Shown: in pieces, positions 13,166-19,257 of the stretch
Numbering within the stretch: position 1 is the first letter of the stretch
Layout: each line of letters begins with the position of its first letter
Assembly: GCA_005885085.1 (NCBI GenBank)
Contig: VAXY01000081.1
Coordinates: 1-19,257, forward strand
Reading direction: 5' to 3'
Source: Actinomycetota bacterium
GTDB lineage: Bacteria; Actinomycetota; Thermoleophilia; Gaiellales; Gaiellaceae
DNA: 19,257 bases
Position numbers and translations under genes: made by a program
The notes under the pieces: generated by a model
Databases searched by the model: none
What the model was told of the DNA's origin: nothing
The model's input: only the letters and a program-made list of their open reading frames with translations

Positions 13166-16100
13166 ATGGTCGAACGCGTTGTCTCGCCGGTCCTCGTTGG
13201 CCGGGAGGAAGAACTTGCGGTCCTCGAGGGCGCCCTCCTGGCTACGGCGCGGTTCGAGAGTCGCTTTGTCGTCCTCGCGGGCGAGGCGGGCATCGGGAAG
13301 ACCCGGCTCGGGACGGAGCTCGCCCGCCAGGCGCGGCGGCTCGACGCGGAAGTCCTCTGGGGTAGCTGCAGTGAGGCCGAGCTCGCCCTGCCGTACTTGC
13401 CGTTCGTCGAGGCGATTGGAAACTTCCTCGGTACCGAATCCGGCACCGCAGCCGTTGGGCGTCTTCGTGGCGAACGTCGGGAGCTCGCCCAACTGTTTCC
13501 GCAACTCTCGGACGGAGAGCCAGACGGACAGACCGGCGATCCGGCCCGCGCGAAGCTTCGACTGTTCGAGGCGTTCGTCTCGCTTCTCGCCGCGATCGAG
13601 CGGCCGGTTGTCTTCGTCATCGAAGACGTCCACTGGGCCGACGAGTCGACGCGCGAGCTCCTCGACCATCTTGCCCGTCGCCTGACCAGCCTGCGGGCGT
13701 TGCTGCTCGTGACCTATCGCAGCGACGAGCTACACCGAAAGCACGCGTTGCTGCCGGTTCTGCAGACGTGGCGCCGGTCACGTACTGCGGAAATCGTCGA
13801 GCTCGAAGCGCTTCCCGTTGCCGGTGTCGGCGAGATCATCTCCGCGATCTTCGATGCAGACGACGTCGGAGAGGACTTCGCCGGGTTCATGCGCGAGCGC
13901 AGCGAGGGAAATCCGTTTGTGCTCGAGGAGATGCTCAAAGAGGCGCTCGAGCGGGGCGACATCTTCCGCACGGATCGAGGCTGGGATCGAAAGTCGGTCG
14001 ACGAGCTCGGCATTCCGGCCACGGTTCGCGACACGATCCGGCTGCGGCTCGAACGCCTCGACAGCGACGTCGTCACCCTCCTCCAGGCCGCCGCCGTGCT
14101 CGGCCGAACATTCGACTACGCGACCCTCACGGCGGTAGCGGACGTGGACGACGCAGTCATGCACGGCGCACTCGATGTGGCCGTTCAGCAACAGCTCGTC
14201 GAGGAGGAGCCGGGCGCTCCCGGGCGTTACCGCTGGCGGCATGCGCTCACGCAGGAGGCGATCTCCAGCGACACGGTCACCCCGCGCCGGCAGCAGCTGC
14301 ACGGACGCGCCGCCGACGCCCTGCTGCGACACGAAGATCCGAAGCCGATCGAGGTCGCACATCATCTGATCGAGGCCGGCCGCTTCGTCGAGGCGGTCCC
14401 GATGTGCATACGAAGCGCGGACGACGCAGAGCGGGCGACCGCGTTTCGCGAGGCCGTGTCGCTCCTGGAACGCGCGCTCCCTCACGTGACGGATGAGATC
14501 GAGCGCGCGCGGATCGCGTGCCGCGTCGGCCGCGACTACTGGCTCGACGGCGATCCGGGCGTCGCCGAAAAGTATCTGGAGGACGGGATCGACACCCTCG
14601 AGGCTCTCGGCGAAACCCTGGAAGCTGCCAGATCGCGTGTCGTGCTGGGTCGCTGCCGGTGGGAGCGCCTGCAACCTGAGCTCGCGCTCGAAGAGTACGT
14701 GCGCGCAAGGGACGTGCTCGAGAGCGCCGGGCCGTCCGCAGAGCTCGCCATGACGTACATGCGGATCGCCGGGCTCCGAACGTTCGAGCTCGACGACGTC
14801 GGCTGCGTGGAGGCGGCTCGTCACGGGGCCGAGATCGCGGAAGCGATCGGAGCCGACTTCGAGCGCATCTGGGCGCAATCGTTCGAGGCGCTCGGCCTGG
14901 CCAGTCGTGATGTCGACGCCGGTTTCGCGCTGCTCGAACGGTGCTACCAGGAGGCGGCCGCGAGGGGCTACTGGATGATCGCCTCGAATCTGACCTGGAA
15001 CGAGATCTGGACGCGGGTGCATCTCCTGCAGGGCGAGCTCGACAGTCGGCGGGAACGCCTCGAGACGATGCCCGAGGTGCCGCTCACCATGGCTACGGTC
15101 GACCTGGGTCGGAGCTACGTCGCGAAGGCCCAAGGAGACCTGCCCGCGGCTCGCGCGGATGCGGAGCGCGCCGCTCTCGTCTACGAGGGCAAAGAGGAAA
15201 AGATGAGGTGGCGGGCCGGGGTCCAGCTGGCCGAGGTCCTCCTCGAGGAGGGCAAGCTGGACGAGGCTAAGGCGACCCTGCCACCGGTCTCGAGTAGAAC
15301 CGAGCTTCAGGACATCGTGTACGACGCTACCGCCAGGACCCGCCTCCACCTCGCGGCGGGCGAGATCGACGAGGCGGTTCGGCTCGCACGCGAGATCCTC
15401 TCGAAGGCCGACAGGCTCGCGGCCTATCGCGAAACGCTGGCAGTCGGCGTGGAGGCGTTTGTGGCGGCCGGCCGGCTCGGCGAGGCAGAAGAGCTGATCG
15501 AACACGGCCGCGTGCATCCGAATTCGGCTGGTCTGGCCTTCCTCGACGAAGCGGAGGGCCGAGTCCTGCTGGCCCGGGGCGATCATGCGAACGCGTCGGA
15601 TTTCTTCCGTCGAGCCGCGGACGAGGCAGAACGGGTGGGGCACCGAATGGTCGCGCTTCGAACACGCGCGCTGCTGGCGGCTGCCTGCGCGCATGGTGGG
15701 CTGGTCGAGGAGGCGGATGCCGGGTTCCGTTCTGTCTGCTCGACTGCCGACAAGCTCGGGGCCCGCCTGATTGCGGACGACGCTCGAGCAAGAGCCGCGG
15801 AAGTAGGCATCACCGTCCCCCTGACCCAGCCAGATTCCGAACCGAACAGCTCGCCTCAGATTCCGCTCGGGGAGCGTTTGGTGACCTCGCTGTTCGCAGA
15901 TGTGCGCGGCTCGACCGCGCTGGGCGAGGCCACGCCTCCGCAAGAACTGGCAGAGCGCCTCGCGTCGTTGTACCGGTTTGCCAAGAGCGAAGTCACACGT
16001 CATCACGGCATCGTCGACAAGTTCGCCGGCGACGCAGTGATGGCGACGTTCAACGCCTCCGGCATCAGGCTCGACCACTGCGTCGAGGCACTCGAGGCGG

Positions 16101-16414
16101 CCTTCACACTCCGTGACAAGGCGGCGCTCACCGATCTTCCGGTCGGGATTGGGATTGCGGTCGGCCCCGCGATCCTCGCCAAGGGCGCCTCGGAGGACAA
16201 CATCGCCGTTCGCGGCGCCGCGACGAACCTCGCCGCACGCCTCCAGGCGGCTGCGGGCGGCGGCGAGATCGTTCTGAGCGAAGAGGCTCATCGCCGCGTG
16301 GAGCGCTGGCTGGCAGAGCGCCGTGTCGAGGTCATGCGCGAGGAGCTGACGTTGAAGGGATTCGACCGGCCGCAGGTCGCGTATCGAATTCGAGAGCAGC
16401 GCGCGTCGCGGTGA
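13166..16414 (+). CDS. AAA/STAND-type ATPase with TPR-like region and C-terminal class III cyclase domain
   Basis: A 1082-residue multidomain signalling protein, probably cytoplasmic. The N-terminal ATPase starts with VGREEEL and has Walker A GEAGIGKT at 39-46 and a Walker B-like VFVIEDVHWADEST with D154, as in the large predicted transcription-activator/cyclase ATPases. A long helical, TPR-like region runs from about 400 to 880. The C-terminal cyclase domain covers about 900-1075: metal aspartates D912 (LFADVRGST) and D956, K952, and the transition-state pair N1021 and R1025 are all present and correctly spaced. The base-selecting Asp/Thr position is Ala (A1014). In the common actinobacterial layout the cyclase comes first; here the order is reversed. 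The stop overlaps the next gene by 4 bp. Confidence 0.9.
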   Translation: MVERVVSPVLVGREEELAVLEGALLATARFESRFVVLAGEAGIGKTRLGTELARQARRLDAEVLWGSCSEAELALPYLPFVEAIGNFLGTESGTAAVGRLRGERRELAQLFPQLSDGEPDGQTGDPARAKLRLFEAFVSLLAAIERPVVFVIEDVHWADESTRELLDHLARRLTSLRALLLVTYRSDELHRKHALLPVLQTWRRSRTAEIVELEALPVAGVGEIISAIFDADDVGEDFAGFMRERSEGNPFVLEEMLKEALERGDIFRTDRGWDRKSVDELGIPATVRDTIRLRLERLDSDVVTLLQAAAVLGRTFDYATLTAVADVDDAVMHGALDVAVQQQLVEEEPGAPGRYRWRHALTQEAISSDTVTPRRQQLHGRAADALLRHEDPKPIEVAHHLIEAGRFVEAVPMCIRSADDAERATAFREAVSLLERALPHVTDEIERARIACRVGRDYWLDGDPGVAEKYLEDGIDTLEALGETLEAARSRVVLGRCRWERLQPELALEEYVRARDVLESAGPSAELAMTYMRIAGLRTFELDDVGCVEAARHGAEIAEAIGADFERIWAQSFEALGLASRDVDAGFALLERCYQEAAARGYWMIASNLTWNEIWTRVHLLQGELDSRRERLETMPEVPLTMATVDLGRSYVAKAQGDLPAARADAERAALVYEGKEEKMRWRAGVQLAEVLLEEGKLDEAKATLPPVSSRTELQDIVYDATARTRLHLAAGEIDEAVRLAREILSKADRLAAYRETLAVGVEAFVAAGRLGEAEELIEHGRVHPNSAGLAFLDEAEGRVLLARGDHANASDFFRRAADEAERVGHRMVALRTRALLAAACAHGGLVEEADAGFRSVCSTADKLGARLIADDARARAAEVGITVPLTQPDSEPNSSPQIPLGERLVTSLFADVRGSTALGEATPPQELAERLASLYRFAKSEVTRHHGIVDKFAGDAVMATFNASGIRLDHCVEALEAAFTLRDKAALTDLPVGIGIAVGPAILAKGASEDNIAVRGAATNLAARLQAAAGGGEIVLSEEAHRRVERWLAERRVEVMREELTLKGFDRPQVAYRIREQRASR

Positions 16415-17544
16415 CCATCGGCACGCCCCTGTGGCTCGACGAGGCTACGCCAGAAGTGCCGTGTCGCTCGGCGGACAAGGTCGACGTTGCCGTCATCGGA
16501 GCGGGCATCACCGGCTGCACCTGCGCCTACGTGCTGGCGCAGGGCGGCCTCTCCGTCAGGGTGCACGAGGCGCGAGGGATCGGCACGGGCGCCAGCGGTC
16601 GCAACGGCGGGTTTGCGCTGCGGGGAGCGGCCGCACGCTACGACGTCGCACGTGAGACCTACGGCATCGAGCCCGCCCGGGAGCTTTGGCGGCGCACCGA
16701 GGACGCGCTCGACCGGTTGCAGTCGGTGGCCGGCGACGCGTTTCGCCGCACGGGAAGTCTTCGCCTCGCGGCCGATGCCGACGAACGCACCGATATCCGC
16801 GGGGAGTTCGAGGCGCTCCGCGAAGACGACTTGGCGGCGGAGTGGCGGGACGAGCTCCCGCGGCTGCGACCGGACTTCCGCGGCGCGATCTTCCATCCGT
16901 GCGACGGGTCGGTGCAGCCGGCGCGGCTCGTCCAACGCCTCGCGACCCGTGCGGTCGAAGCAGGTGTGGCATTCGAAGAGCACTCGCCCGTGCGGTCGGT
17001 GGAGGACCTCGAGGCCGAGCGCGTCGTGTTCGCGACCGACGGCTCCGGGCGCGGGTTGATTCCCGAGCTCGACGAGGCGTTGTGGCCGGCGCGCGGGCAG
17101 GTGCTCGCAACCGAGCCTCTGGGCGAGCGGTTGTTCGGCTGTCCGCACTACGCGCGCCAGGGTTTCGACTACTGGCAGCAGCTTCCGGACGGCCGCATCG
17201 TGCTCGGCGGCTTCCGAGACTTCTCGATCCTCACCGAGATGACCGACGAGGAGACGACGACCGAGCCGATTCAGGAGGCGCTCGACGCGTTCCTCGTCGA
17301 GCTGCTCGGCTACCTGCCCAAAGTGACGTACCGCTGGGCGGGGATCTTCGGGCTCACGCAGGACCTGTTGCCGCTCGTCGGTCCGGTGCCCGGCCACGAA
17401 GGCGTGTGGGTCGCGGCCGGCTACTCGGGGCACGGCAACGTCCTCGGGCTCTTGTGCGGAGAGCTCGTCGCCGCCGCAATCCTGGGTCGTGACGACCCGC
17501 TGCTCGAACTGTTCACGCCCGCCCGGCTCGTCCAGCACGTTTAG
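16411..17544 (+). CDS. FAD-dependent oxidoreductase, DAO family
   Basis: A 377-residue flavoenzyme of the D-amino-acid/glycine/sarcosine oxidase-like (DAO) family, probably oxidising an amine or amino acid; the substrate cannot be assigned. The FAD-binding Rossmann motif VAVIGAGITG lies at 26-35 with the ribose-binding E53. TGASGRNGGF at 59-68 is a DAO-family signature. The C-terminal part has YRWAGIFGLTQDLLPLVG and a final glycine-rich GYSGHGNVLG, which complete the FAD site. It resembles gamma-glutamylputrescine oxidase-type proteins, but this is not decisive. The start is GTG 16411 in a 4-bp GTGA overlap with the upstream ATPase-cyclase, so it is translated from the same message. No signal peptide is seen. 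Confidence 0.9.
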   Translation: MTIGTPLWLDEATPEVPCRSADKVDVAVIGAGITGCTCAYVLAQGGLSVRVHEARGIGTGASGRNGGFALRGAAARYDVARETYGIEPARELWRRTEDALDRLQSVAGDAFRRTGSLRLAADADERTDIRGEFEALREDDLAAEWRDELPRLRPDFRGAIFHPCDGSVQPARLVQRLATRAVEAGVAFEEHSPVRSVEDLEAERVVFATDGSGRGLIPELDEALWPARGQVLATEPLGERLFGCPHYARQGFDYWQQLPDGRIVLGGFRDFSILTEMTDEETTTEPIQEALDAFLVELLGYLPKVTYRWAGIFGLTQDLLPLVGPVPGHEGVWVAAGYSGHGNVLGLLCGELVAAAILGRDDPLLELFTPARLVQHV

Positions 17545-17603
17545 CAGCGTTGCCCTTCCGTTAAGCGTTCGTTGCGGACGCCCAAATCCGTCCCTGTTCG
17601 ACT

Positions 17604-17609
17604 TACGTT
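17604..17609 (+). promoter_or_regulatory. -10 box TACGTT, leaderless promoter of the hydrolase gene
   Basis: TACGTT is followed by 8 nt (ttgggcgc) and GTG at 17618. The placement supports GTG 17618, which is also where the signal peptide begins. Confidence 0.45.
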
Positions 17610-17617
17610 TTGGGCGC

Positions 17618-18544
17618 GTGAGCCCGGCCAAGGTTCTTGCGGCGTTGACGGCGACGTTCGTGGCCGTGCTCGGCGTGGCCGTCCCCGCTCGTCCGAGCGT
17701 CGCCGCACCTGCGGTGCGGGTGATCCCCATTTCCTATCGCGCGCACGACGGCCTGCTGCGGAAGGCGTACCTGATTCTCCCCGCGTGGTATGGCCCGACC
17801 TTCCATCCGGCGATCCCACTGGTCATCTCACCGCACGGCCGTGGCGTGGGCGCGCACGCGAACATCCGCCGCTGGGGACGGTTACCCGCGGCGGGCGGGT
17901 TCGCCGTCATCAATCCCGAGGGTCAGGGACGTGCCCTGACGCTCTTTTCCTGGGGCGACCCGGGAGAGATCCGCGACCTCGCCCGCATGCCGGAGATTGC
18001 AGAGCATGCGCTGCGCTGGTTGCACGTCGACCGGCACCGCGTCTATGCGTTCGGGGGCAGCATGGGCGGACAGGAGACGCTCCTGTTGGTGGCGCGTTTC
18101 CCGCACCTGCTCGCCGGCTCGGCTGCCTTCGACGCGCCGACGAACATGGCGGCGCGCTACCGCGCCTTCGTCCACCAGCCCCTCGGTCCCGGTCTGCAGC
18201 GGCTTGCCCGCACCGAGATCGGAGGCACGCCCACGACTGATCCTCGTGGCTACGCCCTCCGAAGCCCGCTCGACTGGGCGCGCAGGATCGCGTTTTCCGA
18301 AGTCCCGTTGCAGATCTGGTGGAGCACGCGCGACCGCACCGTTACCGACGAACGGGAAGAGTCAGGCCTGCTCTACCATCTGATCAAGAAACTCAATCCG
18401 AACGCCCCGGTGACCGAGTTCGTCGGCGACTGGGCGCACACGACCGAGATGAAGTCACACGGCTATCTCCCGTACGCCCTCTCGCGGTACGGTCTGATGC
18501 CGCCACGCCCCGGTCCGCCTCCGGTCGGGAGATTTCTCCTTTAG
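17618..18544 (+). CDS. Secreted alpha/beta hydrolase (prolyl oligopeptidase/esterase-like)
   Basis: A 308-residue exported serine hydrolase. The signal peptide is MSPAKVLAAL plus a hydrophobic core, with probable cleavage near SVAA at 27-30. The alpha/beta-hydrolase pattern is visible: oxyanion-type SPHGRG at 71-76, the nucleophile elbow FGGSMGG with S148, the acid D239 in STRDRTV, and the histidine H274 in DWAHTTE. An esterase or peptidase acting on an extracellular substrate is likely; the exact substrate is unknown. The frame is open for 43 further codons upstream, but those overlap the oxidoreductase end, and the signal peptide and -10 box both favour GTG 17618. It lies 73 nt after the oxidoreductase and appears to have its own promoter. 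Confidence 0.9.
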   Translation: MSPAKVLAALTATFVAVLGVAVPARPSVAAPAVRVIPISYRAHDGLLRKAYLILPAWYGPTFHPAIPLVISPHGRGVGAHANIRRWGRLPAAGGFAVINPEGQGRALTLFSWGDPGEIRDLARMPEIAEHALRWLHVDRHRVYAFGGSMGGQETLLLVARFPHLLAGSAAFDAPTNMAARYRAFVHQPLGPGLQRLARTEIGGTPTTDPRGYALRSPLDWARRIAFSEVPLQIWWSTRDRTVTDEREESGLLYHLIKKLNPNAPVTEFVGDWAHTTEMKSHGYLPYALSRYGLMPPRPGPPPVGRFLL

Positions 18545-18723
18545 GTGACGTTGAGGCCTGCCTCGAGAGCGTGAGCGAGGTCGCCGTGGCTTGCTCGGAG
18601 TAGGACCAGAACCTCGTTCCAAATTCAGCTCGCCGAGCACGCCGGGCGGCTTTGCGTTTTTGTCGTAGCGGCCTTGCATGCGTCGCTTGGAAAGGAAACG
18701 TCGCAATTTCCGAAAACCAGCCC

Positions 18724-18752
18724 TTGACGCATTTGTAACGAAGGCGCACACT
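18724..18752 (+). promoter_or_regulatory. Candidate sigma-70 promoter TTGACG-N17-CACACT
   Basis: TTGACG (18724-18729), a 17-nt spacer, and CACACT (18747-18752) give a housekeeping-type promoter, better matched at -35 than any other in the window. Transcription would start near 18759, upstream of the repeats and hairpins. Confidence 0.45.
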
Positions 18753-18827
18753 CCTCGTGCGCCCGGACCCAGCGCGGAGGATCGGGGAGAGGGTTCATCG
18801 GCAAGCCGTGCGAGTCCGAGCGTTGTG

Positions 18828-18845
18828 GGCGGCGGAGCGGCCGCC
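18828..18845. repeat. 6-bp inverted repeat GGCGGC/GCCGCC
   Basis: GGCGGC (18828-18833) and GCCGCC (18840-18845) pair around a 6-nt loop. It lies between the first and second GGGGAGAG motifs. Confidence 0.4.
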
Positions 18846-18853
18846 TGAATCGG

Positions 18854-18893
18854 TAGGGGAGAGCATCTGCGGCTAGGGGAGAGCACCTGCGGC
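18854..18893 (+). repeat. 20-bp tandem direct repeat
   Basis: Two abutting 20-nt units (18854-18873 and 18874-18893) begin TAGGGGAGAGCA and end CTGCGGC, differing at one base (T at 18866, C at 18886). A related GGGGAGAG copy lies upstream at 18784. Confidence 0.85.
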
Positions 18894-18999
18894 TTCGACT
18901 GTCGCTCCGCTTCGCCCGATTTTGGGGGGACTCGGATGGAAGCTGCGCGCAGGAAGGCGCCACGGAATGCGTGGGCTTCCGCGTCGAAACATTTCAGGG

Positions 19000-19022
19000 G
19001 CTGCTCGGCGTCGCCGAGCAGC
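19000..19022. terminator. Strong GC-rich hairpin, possible terminator
   Basis: GCTGCTCGGC (19000-19009) and GCCGAGCAGC (19013-19022) form a perfect 10-bp stem with a GTC loop. Only a short TTCGCTGT follows, so it is not a classic T-tract terminator. It could end a transcript begun near 18759 or act in a leader of the next gene. Confidence 0.5.
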
Positions 19023-19095
19023 TTCGCTGTCACGGCGATCGCGCCGACGACCTCGTGTCCGCGCTGATGTTCGGAAGGGGAGACATGAGGTTCGG

Positions 19096-19257
19096 ATGGA
19101 AGTGGGAACGATCTTCGCCGTGAGCTCGACGAGCCCCGACGTGTCGGCGAACTACGACGTAGTCGACCTCGACCCCTCGCGCGGCCGCGTCCTCTCGTGC
19201 CAGCTCGAGGAACCTGGGCGTCGCATCAAGCCCGTCATCTGGGCGCCGCGCTCAGCG
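19096..19257 (+). CDS. Hypothetical protein, partial (runs off right edge)
   Basis: An open frame of 54 codons starts at ATG 19096 (MEVGTIFAVSSTSPD) and reaches the window edge without a stop. Codon third positions are nearly all G or C, as in the real genes here. GAGG at 19087-19090 sits 5 nt before the ATG. An ATG at 19085 with a good GGGGAG upstream opens another frame that stops after 12 codons. I do not recognise the protein, and this is a tentative call. Confidence 0.4.
   Translation, partial: MEVGTIFAVSSTSPDVSANYDVVDLDPSRGRVLSCQLEEPGRRIKPVIWAPRSA

Larger units (their letters stand above)
18545..19095. other. About 550 bp without a convincing gene; structured
   Basis: No frame on either strand shows recognisable protein sequence; the open frames are short or rich in Arg/Ser/Pro as expected from GC-rich non-coding DNA. 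The stretch contains a promoter-like element (18724-18752), four GGGGAGA purine motifs (18784, 18856, 18876, 19077), a 20-bp tandem repeat, and hairpins at 18828-18845 and 19000-19022. A regulatory leader, a small RNA or a decayed element are all possible. On the minus strand from GTG 19033 a frame reading MTAKLLGDAEQPLKCF looks faintly protein-like but degrades quickly. Confidence 0.6.

Noticed and set aside
18780..18900. Glycine riboswitch because of the repeated GGGGAGAG
   Set aside because: The other conserved glycine aptamer core (GCCGAAGG...GCAA type) was not found after either copy, and the tandem unit is only 20 nt.
18455..19033. Minus-strand protein starting MTAKLLGDAEQPLKCF
   Set aside because: The first 30 or so residues look faintly protein-like, but the rest is Arg/Ser/Pro-rich and runs antisense into the hydrolase gene; no ribosome binding site or family match.
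18936..19067. 43-codon open frame MEAARRKAPRNAW
   Set aside because: It spans the strong hairpin, has Arg/Ala/Ser bias typical of GC-rich non-coding sequence, and no homology is recognisable.

Overview
The window is GC-rich bacterial chromosome. It carries the conserved block ffh-rpsP-khpA-rimM-trmD-lepB-rplS-rnhB, followed by yraN, comM and dprA. Codon third positions are strongly G/C, starts are mostly GTG (with two TTG), and at least seven genes have a TANNNT-like -10 box only 6-8 nt before the start codon, as in leaderless actinobacterial transcripts. A deep-branching Actinomycetota such as Thermoleophilia (Gaiellales/Solirubrobacterales) is my best inference. No rRNA, tRNA, CRISPR array or recognisable transposase was seen.

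Layout. (1) 1-178, minus strand: start of a class III nucleotidyl cyclase, divergent from ffh. (2) 300-4856: a tightly packed operon for protein targeting and ribosome/tRNA maturation (ffh, rpsP, khpA, a metallophosphoesterase, rimM, trmD, and a signal peptidase I carrying an N-terminal J-like domain). It ends in a strong hairpin that includes the lepB stop codon. (3) 4994-6143: rplS and rnhB, closed by a bidirectional terminator. (4) 6189-9357: an apparently accessory segment between rnhB and yraN. It holds a minus-strand repeat-rich membrane protein, a DUF1003 membrane protein and two tandem secreted paralogues, the first broken by a deletion. (5) 9393-13153: yraN, a frameshifted DNA methyltransferase, comM and dprA, the last two overlapping by 4 bp. 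(6) 13166-17544: a 1082-residue AAA/STAND-type ATPase with TPR-like helices and a C-terminal cyclase domain, overlapping a FAD-dependent oxidoreductase by 4 bp. (7) 17618-18544: a secreted alpha/beta hydrolase. (8) 18545-19095: about 550 bp without a convincing gene but with a good promoter, a near-perfect 20-bp tandem repeat and hairpins. A probable partial gene then runs off the right edge.

The first and middle blocks are ordinary housekeeping (SRP targeting, signal peptide cleavage, 30S/50S maturation, RNA:DNA hybrid removal, DNA uptake and processing). The features most worth a second look are the J-like/LepB fusion without HPD, the recurring leaderless promoter pattern, the hairpin that can mask the ribosome binding site of the second secreted paralogue, a palindromic repeat inserted in frame in the phosphoesterase, the two disrupted genes, the cyclase domain lacking its usual base-selecting residue, and the structured non-coding stretch near the right edge.
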